Below, piece after piece: positions 24,198-32,335 of a DNA stretch of 64,000 bases. Under the pieces are notes generated by a model. That model ran no database searches. It was given only the letters and a program-made list of their open reading frames with translations, and was not told the origin of the DNA. The stretch is from Sagittula sp. P11 (GTDB lineage: Bacteria > Pseudomonadota > Alphaproteobacteria > Rhodobacterales > Rhodobacteraceae). How positions within the stretch are numbered: position 1 is the stretch's first letter; every line of letters starts with the position of its first letter. The stretch is from contig NZ_CP021913.1 in the NCBI RefSeq assembly GCF_002814095.1, positions 434,001-498,000 on the forward strand, written 5' to 3'. A program made the translations under genes and the position numbers.

Positions 24198-24235
24198 ATG
24201 GTACCGATACCACCGTTTCATGGTATCGGTACCAT
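24198..24235. promoter_or_regulatory. Mirrored pair of LacI-family operators
   Basis: ATGGTACCGATACCA (24198-24212) and its exact reverse complement TGGTATCGGTACCAT (24221-24235) flank an 8-nt spacer. Each 14-mer core is a near-palindrome with a central CG step, the classic LacI/GntR-type operator layout. Centres are 22 bp apart, about two helical turns, in the 101-nt region between the PhyH and lacI-type genes. Confidence 0.75.
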
Positions 24236-24272
24236 CGCTACAGCAAAGGTGTCAAACGCGGACGGGACAGGC

Positions 24273-25277
24273 ATGACGGAACAACGGAAATGGGTGACGA
24301 TGGGCGACGTGGCGCGCCAAGCGGGCGTGGGCAAGATCACCGTCAGCCGCGCCCTGCGCACCCCCGGCAAGGTCAGCCCCGACACGCTGACCCGCGTCAT
24401 GACGGCGGTCCGGGACCTGGGCTACGTCCGGGACGAAACCGCCGGCGCCCTGTCCTCGCAGCGTTCACGCATCGTCGGCGCGCTCGTATCGACGCAGGAA
24501 CAGTCGGTCTTTGCCACCACCATTCGCGGGCTGGAGGAAGGCCTGCGCGACGGCGGCCTGCAACTTCTGCTCGCCAGCACGGGCTACGCGCCCGAGACGG
24601 AGGCCGCGCTGATCGCCACCCTGCTGGGCCGCCGCCCCGACGCGCTGGTGCTGACCAGTTCGCTGCACACGCCAGAGGCGCGGCGCCTGCTGGACGGGGC
24701 GGGCCTGCCGGTGTTCGAACTCTGGGAGCTGCCGGAGGATCCGGTCTTTGCCGCCGTGGGGTTTTCCAACCGGGCCGCGAGCCGTGACATGACCCGCCAC
24801 CTCGCGGACAAGGGCCGCGAAAGGATCGCCTTCCTGCGCACCGACCGTCCCGCCGACACGCGGGCGGAGATGCGACAGCAGGGTTATCTGGACGTGGTGG
24901 CAGAGCCGCGCATCCTTGCCGTGCCCCCCGATCCCGGCCTCACCGGCCCGGACTACGGCGCGCAGGGGCTGGCGCGTATCCTCGACCGCTGGCCCGACAC
25001 CGACGCGGTGGTCTGCGTGTCGGACACGCTGGCGCTCGGCGCCTGGTGCGAGGCGATGCGGCGCGGCCTTCCGGTGCCGCAGAGGCTTGCGCTGACGGGC
25101 TTCGGCGACACCGACTTTGCCGGGGAGTCGGGCATCGGCCTGACCACGGTACGGGTCGACGGCGACACCATCGGGCGCACCGCCGCCGCGATGATCCTCG
25201 ACGCCACGGCGGGCGAGGACATCCCCCGCCGCACCGTCGATCTCGGTTACACGCTGATGCTGCGCGGGACGGCCTAG
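24273..25277 (+). CDS. LacI-family transcriptional regulator
   Basis: 334-residue repressor-type regulator. The N-terminal helix-turn-helix is VTMGDVARQAGVGKITVSRA and the hinge follows (GALSSQRSRIVGALVS); the remainder is a periplasmic-binding-protein-like ligand domain. The sequence resembles the gluconate-repressor (GntR) subgroup of LacI proteins. The ATG at 24273 gives the standard LacI N-terminus; an upstream in-frame ATG would begin inside the operator region. Divergent from PhyH. Its stop codon shares the four bases CTAG (25274-25277) with the stop of the converging dehydrogenase gene. Likely regulates the divergent PhyH and itself; the effector may be a sugar or sugar acid. Confidence 0.87.
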   Translation: MTEQRKWVTMGDVARQAGVGKITVSRALRTPGKVSPDTLTRVMTAVRDLGYVRDETAGALSSQRSRIVGALVSTQEQSVFATTIRGLEEGLRDGGLQLLLASTGYAPETEAALIATLLGRRPDALVLTSSLHTPEARRLLDGAGLPVFELWELPEDPVFAAVGFSNRAASRDMTRHLADKGRERIAFLRTDRPADTRAEMRQQGYLDVVAEPRILAVPPDPGLTGPDYGAQGLARILDRWPDTDAVVCVSDTLALGAWCEAMRRGLPVPQRLALTGFGDTDFAGESGIGLTTVRVDGDTIGRTAAAMILDATAGEDIPRRTVDLGYTLMLRGTA

Positions 25278-26194
25278 CGGCCCTTCGCCGCTTCCTCCGC
25301 CATCTCGACCCCGTTCAGCCGCGCCACGTGGTCGGCCAGCCACGGCACGTAATCCTGCGCATGGCCGATGGCCTCGGCATGGACGAAGTACTGCCGCGCG
25401 GCGCCCAGCATCAGCGTCATCACGTCGGCCTCCGCCGCCATCGAACCCGCATACTTCAGGTCCTTCGACGCGTTGGCGATGGAGAACTTGTGCACCTCGC
25501 GCTCCCCGTCGACGACGCAGCGCATGAAGGTGTCGAAGAAGCCGTTGCCCAGCCGCGAGGACCCGATGACCTTCTGCACCATCTTCGGCGGGATGCCCGC
25601 CTTGGCGCCCAGCACCGTGACCTCCGCATAAAGCGCGGCGTAGCCCATCGAGATGGTGTTCATCAGGAGCTTCATCTTGTGGCCCGCGCCGACACCGCCC
25701 ACGCGGTTGATGTTGCCCGCCCAGCACTCGATCACCGGCAGCACGCGGGCAAAGACCTCCTCGTCCGCGCCCACCATCGCGTCGAGCGTGCCTTCCTCGG
25801 CTTCCTTCGGGGTCCGGCCCAGCGGCGCATCGACGAAATGCCCGCCCTTCTCGGCCAGTTCCGCCGCCAGCACCATGGTGGAGGTCGGGTCGGCCGTGGT
25901 GCAATCCACCACGATCAGCCCCTCGCGCGCCCCGGCCAGCAGCCCGTCCTCGCCGCGGAAAACCGATTCCACCTGCGGCGAGTTCGACAGGCAGATGTGG
26001 ACGATGTCGCACTGTTCCGCCATCTCGCGCGGGCTTGCCGCCTCGGTCGCGCCCATGCCCACGAGGCTCTCCACCGGCGTGCGGTTGCGGTTGCCCTTGA
26101 CCATCATTGGATGGCCGTTCTGCAGGATGTTCTTGGCCATCCCGTGCCCCATGTAGCCCAGCCCGATGAAGCCGACCTTTGCCTTGTCCGACAT
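25274..26194 (-). CDS. Beta-hydroxyacid dehydrogenase (3-hydroxyisobutyrate/tartronate semialdehyde reductase family)
   Basis: 306-residue NAD(P)-dependent 3-hydroxyacid dehydrogenase. Rossmann motif GFIGLGYMGHGMAKN at residues 8-22, substrate-binding segment DAPLGRTPKEAEEGTL, and the catalytic Lys in GAGHKMKLLMN (Lys175, Asn179). I start at the ATG at 26192-26194 since GGGAGGA precedes it; the track-long start 15 nt upstream lies within that ribosome site. Located 99 nt downstream of the gluconate-5-dehydrogenase-like gene on the same strand. In sugar-acid pathways such enzymes reduce tartronate semialdehyde or oxidise C4-C6 3-hydroxyacids, but the specific substrate is open. Confidence 0.85.
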   Translation of the reverse strand: MSDKAKVGFIGLGYMGHGMAKNILQNGHPMMVKGNRNRTPVESLVGMGATEAASPREMAEQCDIVHICLSNSPQVESVFRGEDGLLAGAREGLIVVDCTTADPTSTMVLAAELAEKGGHFVDAPLGRTPKEAEEGTLDAMVGADEEVFARVLPVIECWAGNINRVGGVGAGHKMKLLMNTISMGYAALYAEVTVLGAKAGIPPKMVQKVIGSSRLGNGFFDTFMRCVVDGEREVHKFSIANASKDLKYAGSMAAEADVMTLMLGAARQYFVHAEAIGHAQDYVPWLADHVARLNGVEMAEEAAKGR

Positions 26195-26293
26195 ATCCAT
26201 TCCTCCCATGTCGCTGAAATTTCTGCGCCTGCGGGCTGGCGGGCGGGCGCCTTTGCGTCAGCAAACAGTGCCGTCCGCCAGCCCCGCGATCCG

Positions 26294-27055
26294 TTACAGC
26301 CGCGCGGTGATCCCCCCGTCCACGTACAGGACGTGGCCGTTCACGAAACTCGCCGCGTCCGAGCAGAGGAACACGCAGGCGCCTGCCAGCTCCTCCACCC
26401 TGCCCCAGCGGCCCTGCGGCGTGCGTTCCTCCAGCCAGCGGCAGAACTCCGGGTTCTCCACCAGCGCCTTGTTCAGCGGCGTGTCGAAATAGCCCGGCGC
26501 GATGGCGTTGACGTTCAGCCCCTTCGGCGCCCAGTCCGTCGACATGCCCTTCGTCAGGTTCGCCACCGCCCCCTTCGAGGCTGTGTAGGGCGCGATGCCC
26601 GGCCGCGCCTGCAAGGTCTGGACCGAGGCGATGTTGACGATCCGGCCCGCACCGCGCCCGATCATGTGGCGCGCGCAGGCCTGCCCCACGTAGAAGGCCG
26701 AGGCCACGTTGGTCCGCATCAGCCGGTCGAAGATCTCCGGCGGGAACTCCTCCAGCGGCGCGCGGTGCTGCATGCCGGCGTTGTTGATCAGGATGTCGAT
26801 GGCGCCCGTTCCGGCCTCGAATCCGTCGACCGCCTCCCGCGCCGCCGCCGCGTCCGTCACGTCGAAGGGCAGCACCTCGACCTCCGCCCCCTCGCCGCGC
26901 AGCACCTCTGCCGCCGCCTCCAGTTTCTCCACGCCGCGCGCGTTCAGCACGAGCGATGCGCCCGCCTGCGCCAGCCCGCGCGCCAGTGCGAAACCGATCC
27001 CCATGGAGGCGCCCGTGACAAGCGCCCTCCGGCCCGACAAGTCGAAAAGTCCCAT
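26294..27055 (-). CDS. SDR, gluconate 5-dehydrogenase-like
   Basis: 253-residue SDR very similar in pattern to gluconate 5-dehydrogenases (Gno/IdnO): MGLFDLSGRRALVTGASMGI, NNAGMQHRAPLEEFP, ARHMIGRGAGRIVNIASVQT, APGYFDTPLNKALV, NGHVLYVDGGITARL. Catalytic Ser in ASVQT and Tyr/Lys in YTASKGA. Such enzymes reduce 5-keto-D-gluconate, and some homologues act on 2-deoxy-gluconate or other aldonates. The start at 27053-27055 is the family N-terminus. First gene of a minus-strand pair, divergent from the LysE operon with the UxuR-type operator 63 nt upstream, so it is likely part of the same regulon. Confidence 0.85.
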   Translation of the reverse strand: MGLFDLSGRRALVTGASMGIGFALARGLAQAGASLVLNARGVEKLEAAAEVLRGEGAEVEVLPFDVTDAAAAREAVDGFEAGTGAIDILINNAGMQHRAPLEEFPPEIFDRLMRTNVASAFYVGQACARHMIGRGAGRIVNIASVQTLQARPGIAPYTASKGAVANLTKGMSTDWAPKGLNVNAIAPGYFDTPLNKALVENPEFCRWLEERTPQGRWGRVEELAGACVFLCSDAASFVNGHVLYVDGGITARL

Positions 27056-27117
27056 GTTCCTCCCGGCGGTCTGTCTTCGCGCGTTGACATCCCTGCGCCC
27101 AGCCGCTTTGTTCCAAA

Positions 27118-27127
27118 TGGTATACCA
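27118..27127. promoter_or_regulatory. UxuR/ExuR-type operator (site 5)
   Basis: TGGTATACCA within the 12-bp palindrome ATGGTATACCAT (27117-27128), located between the gluconate-5-dehydrogenase-like gene (minus) and the LysE-led operon (plus). A TTGACA at 27084-27089 on the plus strand could be a -35 element, but no good -10 follows at standard spacing. Confidence 0.75.
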
Positions 27128-27216
27128 TCCGCGAAGCGATGCAACCCGAGGTGCGCGAAGACGCCCCGCTCGCGATGGTCACCGGAGGACCACATGCCAC
27201 ACACGACAGGCGCGCG

Positions 27217-27816
27217 ATGCTGACCTTCGCCGCCGCCGTCTTCTTCCTGATCGTGACACCCGGACCCGGCGTGCTCTCGACCGCCGGGCTGGGCGCCGCC
27301 TACGGCTTCCGCGCCGGACTGCGCTATCTGATCGGCCTGTTCATCGGGACGAACCTCGTGGCGCTGGCGGTGATCTCCGGCGTCGCGGCCATCGTGCTGT
27401 CGGTGCCGGTGATCCGCTGGGTTCTCATGGTGGCCTCCATCGGATATCTCCTGTTCCTCGCCTCGCGCATCGCCTTCGCAGGCTCGCGCCTCGCCTTCAT
27501 CGAGGCCAAGGCCCCGCCGGCCATAGGCGCCGGCATCCTGCTGCAGGCGATCAACCCCAAGGCCTATGCCGTCAACACCACGCTCTTCGCCGGCTTTCCC
27601 TTCGCCCCCGACAATCTCGTGTTCGAGACCGTGGCCAAGCTCCTGATCGTCAACACGATCTGGATTCCGATCCACCTCGGCTGGCTCTTCGCCGGGGCTT
27701 CGCTGCACCGCCTCAACCTCTCCGACCGCAGCCAGCGGATCATCAACATCGCGATGGCCGCCTCCATGCTGCTGGTCGTCGCCCTTGCCCTCTATTCCGG
27801 CCTGAAGAATGCCTGA
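27217..27816 (+). CDS. LysE/RhtB-family exporter
   Basis: Integral membrane exporter of about 199 residues with roughly six hydrophobic helices. The family signature is at the N-terminus: FFLIVTPGPGVLSTAGLGAA, then GFRAGLRYLIGLFIGTNLVA. The preferred start is the ATG at 27217, because LysE proteins begin just before this motif; in-frame ATGs at 27175 and 27139 would add residues with no similarity. The only good ribosome site (GGAGGA, 27185-27190) precedes a 9-codon ORF (27194-27223) that overlaps this ATG, so translation may be coupled. First gene of the operon; its end overlaps the next gene by 8 nt. The family exports amino acids or other small polar compounds; its role here is not clear. 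Confidence 0.8.
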   Translation: MLTFAAAVFFLIVTPGPGVLSTAGLGAAYGFRAGLRYLIGLFIGTNLVALAVISGVAAIVLSVPVIRWVLMVASIGYLLFLASRIAFAGSRLAFIEAKAPPAIGAGILLQAINPKAYAVNTTLFAGFPFAPDNLVFETVAKLLIVNTIWIPIHLGWLFAGASLHRLNLSDRSQRIINIAMAASMLLVVALALYSGLKNA

Positions 27817-29191
27817 CACATTGCACACCAACGCCCTCACCCGTCTCACCGCCCTGCTCGGAGACCGGCTCGTCACCTCGGAGGCCGACCGCCGCCTGCA
27901 CGGCCAGAACGAGACCTACTACCCCAACACCCCGCCCGACGCGGTGGCCTACCCGGAGACGACCGCCGAGGTCTCGGAGATCGTGAAGATCTGCGCCGAC
28001 ACCGGCACGCCCGTCACCCCCTACGGCGCCGCCAGTTCGCTGGAAGGACAGCACCTCGCCGTCCAAGGCGGCATCAGCCTCGATTTCGCGCGGATGAACC
28101 GGCTGCTTTCTGTCTCCGCCGAGGACCTGCTCTGCACCGCGCAGCCCGGCCTGACCCGCAAGCGCCTGAACGAGGACCTGCGCGACACCGGGCTCTTCTT
28201 CTCCGTCGATCCCGGCGCCGATGCCTCGCTGGGCGGCATGGCCGCCACCCGCGCCTCCGGCACCACCGCCGTCCGCTACGGCACCATCCGAGAGAACATC
28301 CTCGCGCTCGAGGCGGTGATGGCGGACGGCACGATCATCCGCACCGGGTCGGAGGCGCGCAAGTCCGCCACCGGCTACGACCTCACGCACCTGCTGATCG
28401 GGTCGGAGGGCACGCTGGGCATCATCACCGAGCTGACGCTCCGCCTGCACGGCCTGCCCGAATCCGTCGCCGCCGCCACCTGCCGCTTCGCGTCCGTCGA
28501 GGACGCGGTGAACTGCGTGATCCTGACGATCCAGTCCGGCCTGCCCATGGCGCGCATCGAACTGCTGGACCACATGATGGTGCGCGGCTTCAACCGCTAC
28601 GCCCAGGCCGACCTGCCGGAAGAACCGCACCTCTTCCTCGAATTCCACGGCTCGGAGGCCGGCGTGGCCGAACAGTCCGCCGCCTTCCGCGAGATCGCCG
28701 CAGACTTCGGCGCCTCGGGCTGGAAGGACGCCGTGAAGGCCGAGGACCGCAACGCGCTCTGGGCCATGCGCCACAGCGCGCATTACGCATCGGCCGCGCT
28801 CGGCGAAGGCCGCCACATCTGGCCCACCGACACCTGCGTGCCGATCTCGAAACTGGCGGAGGCGGTGACATGGGCGCAGACCCGCGCCGCCGAGATCGGG
28901 CTGACGGCCACCATCGTCGGCCACGTCGGCGACGGCAACTTCCACGTGGGCCTCTCCGTCGATCCCGAAAACCCGGCCGAGATGGCGCGCGCCCATGACT
29001 ACACCCACGCGCTGGGAGAGATGGCGCTGCGCCTGCGCGGCACGGTCAGCGGCGAACACGGCATCGGCATCGGCAAGCAGGATTTCATGACCGAGGAACA
29101 CGGCCCCGCCGTCCCCTTCATGCGCGCCATCAAGCAGGCGCTCGACCCCGGGGGCATCCTGAACCCCGGCAAGTTGCTCCCGCCCGCCTGA
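27809..29191 (+). CDS. FAD-linked 2-hydroxyacid dehydrogenase (D-lactate/glycolate oxidase GlcD-type)
   Basis: 460-residue flavoprotein of the vanillyl-alcohol-oxidase fold that oxidises a D-2-hydroxyacid (lactate, glycolate or similar) to the 2-oxoacid. FAD-binding PCMH domain near residues 35-215 (TPVTPYGAASSLEGQHLAVQ, GADASLGGMAATRASGT), then the FAD-oxidase C-terminal domain with the conserved HVGDGNFHV and SGEHGIGIGK. Starts inside the end of the LysE gene (8-nt overlap). In this operon it could oxidise the glycolate or lactate released from diketo-deoxy acids, or a C4 aldonate. D-lactate dehydrogenase is the nearest textbook name, but the donor is not proven. Confidence 0.86.
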   Translation: MPDTLHTNALTRLTALLGDRLVTSEADRRLHGQNETYYPNTPPDAVAYPETTAEVSEIVKICADTGTPVTPYGAASSLEGQHLAVQGGISLDFARMNRLLSVSAEDLLCTAQPGLTRKRLNEDLRDTGLFFSVDPGADASLGGMAATRASGTTAVRYGTIRENILALEAVMADGTIIRTGSEARKSATGYDLTHLLIGSEGTLGIITELTLRLHGLPESVAAATCRFASVEDAVNCVILTIQSGLPMARIELLDHMMVRGFNRYAQADLPEEPHLFLEFHGSEAGVAEQSAAFREIAADFGASGWKDAVKAEDRNALWAMRHSAHYASAALGEGRHIWPTDTCVPISKLAEAVTWAQTRAAEIGLTATIVGHVGDGNFHVGLSVDPENPAEMARAHDYTHALGEMALRLRGTVSGEHGIGIGKQDFMTEEHGPAVPFMRAIKQALDPGGILNPGKLLPPA

Positions 29192-29204
29192 CATGCGACA
29201 CCCT

Positions 29205-29256
29205 GAGTTTTCGGACGAAAACTCTGCCCCTTCAGGACTTTTCGAAGAAAAGTCCT
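29205..29256 (+). repeat. Two tandem perfect hairpins in the intercistronic gap
   Basis: Hairpin 1: GAGTTTTC-GGAC-GAAAACTC (29205-29224). Hairpin 2: AGGACTTTTC-GAA-GAAAAGTCCT (29234-29256). Both are perfect, share a TTTTCG/GAAAA theme, and occupy nearly the whole 85-nt gap between the FAD dehydrogenase and the XylX-like gene. They could be an internal attenuator, an RNase-processing or stability element, or a short palindromic repeat. Confidence 0.75.
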
Positions 29257-29276
29257 CTGCCACGGAAAGACGACTG

Positions 29277-30401
29277 ATGACACTGAGAAACCCCGACCCC
29301 AAAGGCACCTTCCTCGCCCGCGTCCTGCGCCCCGGCACAGGCCCCTGCATCGCCCGCCTCGACGGCGACACGCTGGTGGACATCACCTCGAAGACCGCGC
29401 CGACGATGCGCGACCTGCTCGAACTCGACGACCCGCTGGCCCATGTCCGCGCGGCAGAGGGCGAGAGCTTCGCCACCCTCGCCGACATCGGCACCGGCGG
29501 CCTGGAGCTGCTCGCCCCCTGCGACCTGCAGGTGGTCAAGGCCTCCGGCGTCACCTTCGCCCAGTCCATGGTCGAACGCGTGATCGAGGAGCAGGCCGCC
29601 GGCGATCCCGACCGGGCGGAGGCGATCCGCACCCGGGTCGGGCGGATCATCGGCGACAGCCTCGCGGGCCTCGTGCCCGGCTCCGAGAAGGCGGCGGAGG
29701 TCAAGAAGGTCCTGCAGGCCGAGGGCCTCTGGTCGCAGTACCTCGAGGTCGGCATCGGCCCGGACGCGGAGGTCTTCACCAAGTGCCCCACCCTCGCCGC
29801 CGTGGGCCATGGCGCCGACGTGGGCCTGCACCCCATGTCGCGCTGGAACAACCCCGAACCGGAGGTCGTGCTGGCCGTCACGTCGAAGGGCGACATCGTC
29901 GGCGCCACGCTGGGCAACGACGTCAACCTGCGCGACGTCGAGGGCCGTTCCGCCCTGCTGCTGGGCAAGGCCAAGGACAACAACGCCTCCGCCTCCGTCG
30001 GGCCCTTCCTGCGGCTCTTCGACGAGACCTACGGCATGGCGGATGTCGAATCCGCCGAACTCACCCTGACGGTCGAGGGCGAGGACGGCTACACGCTCAA
30101 CGGCAGTTCGTCGATGTCGAAGATCTCGCGCCCGCCCGCCTCCATCGTCGGGCAGACCATCGGCAAGCACCACCAGTACCCCGACGGCTTTTTCCTCTAC
30201 CTCGGCACGCTCTTCGCGCCGACCGAGGACCGCGACACCAAGGGCCAGGGCTTCACGCACAAGGTGGGCGACGTGGTGACCATCGCCGAGCCGAAGCTCG
30301 GCGCGCTGACCAACACCGTGCGGCTTTCGACCGACTGTGCGCCCTGGACCTTCGGCGTGGCGGCCCTGATGCGCAACCTCGCACAAAGGGGGCTTCTGTG
30401 A
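29277..30401 (+). CDS. FAH-family 2-keto-3-deoxy-pentonate dehydratase, XylX-like
   Basis: 374-residue FAH-superfamily protein that follows the XylX pattern of the Weimberg pathway closely (ASGVTFAQSMVERVIEEQA, LWSQYLEVGIGPDAEVFTK, GNDVNLRDVEGRSALLLGKA, HHQYPDGFFLYLGTLFAPT, C-terminus LMRNLAQRGLL). XylX dehydrates 2-keto-3-deoxy-D-xylonate or its L-arabinonate equivalent to 2-oxoglutarate semialdehyde. The ATG at 29277 follows GGAAAGACGACTG and gives the right start; an earlier frame start would cross the two hairpins. Overlaps the kinase gene by 4 nt (GTGA). A XylD-like dehydratase (19344-21125) could feed it. I see no 2-oxoglutarate-semialdehyde dehydrogenase in the window. Confidence 0.85.
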   Translation: MTLRNPDPKGTFLARVLRPGTGPCIARLDGDTLVDITSKTAPTMRDLLELDDPLAHVRAAEGESFATLADIGTGGLELLAPCDLQVVKASGVTFAQSMVERVIEEQAAGDPDRAEAIRTRVGRIIGDSLAGLVPGSEKAAEVKKVLQAEGLWSQYLEVGIGPDAEVFTKCPTLAAVGHGADVGLHPMSRWNNPEPEVVLAVTSKGDIVGATLGNDVNLRDVEGRSALLLGKAKDNNASASVGPFLRLFDETYGMADVESAELTLTVEGEDGYTLNGSSSMSKISRPPASIVGQTIGKHHQYPDGFFLYLGTLFAPTEDRDTKGQGFTHKVGDVVTIAEPKLGALTNTVRLSTDCAPWTFGVAALMRNLAQRGLL

Positions 30402-31312
30402 ACTTCCTCTCCATCGGAGAAATCATGGTCGAACTGGCGCCCGCGGGCGAAGGGCTGCTGCGGCAGGGCTTTGCCGGGGACACGTTCAACACCGCATGGT
30501 ACGCCCGCCGCCTGCTGCCGCCCGGCTGGACGGTCAGCTACGGCACGGTGATCGGCGAGGATGCGGTGTCCGAGGACATGGCCCGCTTCATATCCGGCGA
30601 AGGGCTGTCGACCGACGCGCTGGCCCGCCACCCCGACCGCACCGTCGGGCTCTACATGATCTCGCTGAAGGACGGCGAGCGGAGCTTTTCCTACTGGCGC
30701 GGCCAGTCGGCGGCAAAGACGCTGGCCGACGATCCGGCGCGGCTGGCGGACATGCTGAAGGGCCGCGACAACATCCATTTCTCCGGCATCACGCTGGCGA
30801 TCCTGCCCTCCGAGGCGCGCCGCACCTTCTGCGATGCGCTCGCCACCGCGCGGGCCGAAGGCGCGCACATCAGCTTCGACACCAACCTCCGGCCCCGCCT
30901 CTGGGAAGGGACCGACGCCATGCGCGACGGCCTGACGCTCGGCGCCTCCGTCGCCGACACCGTGCTGCCCTCCTTCGACGAGGAACAGACCGTCTTCGAC
31001 GACAAGACGCCCGAGGACACCATCGCCCGCTACGCCAATGGCGGCGCCACCTGCGTTGCGGTCAAAAACGGCGGCGCGGCGGTGACCGCATGGGCGTCCT
31101 CCGAAGGCAGCGCCGAAATCGCCCCGCCCCGCGTCGAGCAGGTCGTGGACAGCACGGCAGCCGGCGACAGCTTTGCCGCGGGCTTCCTCTGCGCGCGGGC
31201 CGAAGGGGCATCCGCGGCCGAGGCGGCCCACCGCGCGGCGGACCTCGCCTCGCGGGTCATCCAATATCGCGGCGCGCTTGCGCCGGCCATCTTCACGGGA
31301 GACGAGACATGA
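30398..31312 (+). CDS. PfkB-family sugar kinase, 2-keto-3-deoxygluconate kinase-like
   Basis: 304-residue ribokinase/PfkB-family kinase. The start is a GTG at 30398, preceded by AAAGGGGGC and overlapping the XylX-like stop by 4 nt; it gives the family N-terminus (M)NFLSIGEIMVEL. ERSFSYWRGQSAAKTL matches KDG kinase, FDTNLRPRLWEG is the sugar-pocket region, and the catalytic Asp lies in DSTAAGDSFAAGF. KdgK phosphorylates 2-keto-3-deoxy-D-gluconate for the Entner-Doudoroff aldolase. Overlaps the next gene by 4 nt (ATGA), so translation is coupled. The presence of KdgK alongside a UxuR-type operator suits hexuronate or aldonate catabolism. Confidence 0.86.
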   Translation: MNFLSIGEIMVELAPAGEGLLRQGFAGDTFNTAWYARRLLPPGWTVSYGTVIGEDAVSEDMARFISGEGLSTDALARHPDRTVGLYMISLKDGERSFSYWRGQSAAKTLADDPARLADMLKGRDNIHFSGITLAILPSEARRTFCDALATARAEGAHISFDTNLRPRLWEGTDAMRDGLTLGASVADTVLPSFDEEQTVFDDKTPEDTIARYANGGATCVAVKNGGAAVTAWASSEGSAEIAPPRVEQVVDSTAAGDSFAAGFLCARAEGASAAEAAHRAADLASRVIQYRGALAPAIFTGDET

Positions 31313-32271
31313 ACATCCTCATCATCGGCGGCGCGGGTGTCGTCGCCAGAAAACTCGCACGCGCCCTCGCGGACAAGGGCACCCTGCGCGGCAAGGACAT
31401 CAGCAAACTGACGCTGGCCGACATCGGCGAGGCCGAGACGGTCGACGCGCCCTTCCCGGTCGAGACCGCGCAATGCGACATCACCGATCCGGCCTCCGTC
31501 GCGAAGATCATCACCGAAGAGACCGACGTCATCTACCTGCTCGCCGCCGTCGTTTCGGCCCATGCCGAGGAGGACTTCGACTTCGGCTACAAGGTCAACA
31601 TGTTCGGCACGCTGAACGTGCTGGAGCGCTGCCGCGCGCTGGGGACGAAGCCCGTTCTGGTCTTCACCTCCTCCATCGCCGTTTTCGGCGGCGAGGTGCC
31701 GCAGCCGTTCCACGACCATTCCGCGCTCAACCCGCAGATCAGCTACGGCGCGCAGAAGGCCATCGGCGAACTGCTGGTCAACGACTACACCCGGCGCGGC
31801 TTCATTGACGGGCGCGGTTTCCGTCTGCCGACGATCTCCGTCCGGCCCGGCAAGGCCAACCGCGCGGCCTCGTCCTTCATGTCCTCGATCTTCCGCGAGC
31901 CGCTGCAGGGCCAGGAAGCGGTCTGCCCGGTCGACGAGGCGTTTCCGCATTTCTACCTCTCGCCGAAGCAATGCGCGCTGAACCTCGTGACCGGCGCCGA
32001 GATCCCGGCCGAGGACCTCGGGCTCTGCCCGACCATGACCATGCCGGGCCGGGTCTGGACGATCCGCCAGATGATCGACGCGATGACCGCCGTCGCCGGG
32101 CCCGAGCCGGCCAAGCTGATCCGCTGGGAGGAACAGCCCGAGATCGCGCATATCCTCAAGGGCTGGCGGCTCGACGTCCGCCCGCAGAAGGCCGAGCGCC
32201 TGGGCCTGAAGGCCGACGACAGCTTCGAGGACAACATCCGCTACTTCCTGGAAGAGGACATCGTGCGCTGA
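31309..32271 (+). CDS. NAD-dependent epimerase/dehydratase, D-erythronate dehydrogenase (DenD)-like
   Basis: 320-residue extended SDR. NAD-binding loop IGGAGVVARKLARALADKG, then IYLLAAVVSAHAEEDFDFGY, FTSSIAVFGGEVPQPF and YGAQKAIGELLVNDYTRRGF with the YxxxK pair, then LPTISVRPGKANRAASSF. This pattern is typical of the DenD group, which oxidises D-erythronate at C2 in tetronate catabolism. Start ATG overlaps the kinase stop by 4 nt. No OtnK/OtnI/OtnC partners of the tetronate pathway are visible, so related sugar-acid oxidation is also possible. Confidence 0.8.
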   Translation: MNILIIGGAGVVARKLARALADKGTLRGKDISKLTLADIGEAETVDAPFPVETAQCDITDPASVAKIITEETDVIYLLAAVVSAHAEEDFDFGYKVNMFGTLNVLERCRALGTKPVLVFTSSIAVFGGEVPQPFHDHSALNPQISYGAQKAIGELLVNDYTRRGFIDGRGFRLPTISVRPGKANRAASSFMSSIFREPLQGQEAVCPVDEAFPHFYLSPKQCALNLVTGAEIPAEDLGLCPTMTMPGRVWTIRQMIDAMTAVAGPEPAKLIRWEEQPEIAHILKGWRLDVRPQKAERLGLKADDSFEDNIRYFLEEDIVR

Positions 32272-32335
32272 CCCGGCGCACGATCCCCGAAGCTCACCAA
32301 CGCCACAGGACCACCACACCCCGAAAGGAGTGCAC

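Noticed and set aside
24198-24235. Counting the PhyH/lacI motifs as part of the TGGTATACCA regulon
   Set aside because: They have a central CG insertion (14-mer core instead of 10-mer) and lie next to a LacI gene, so they are better treated as a different operator class.
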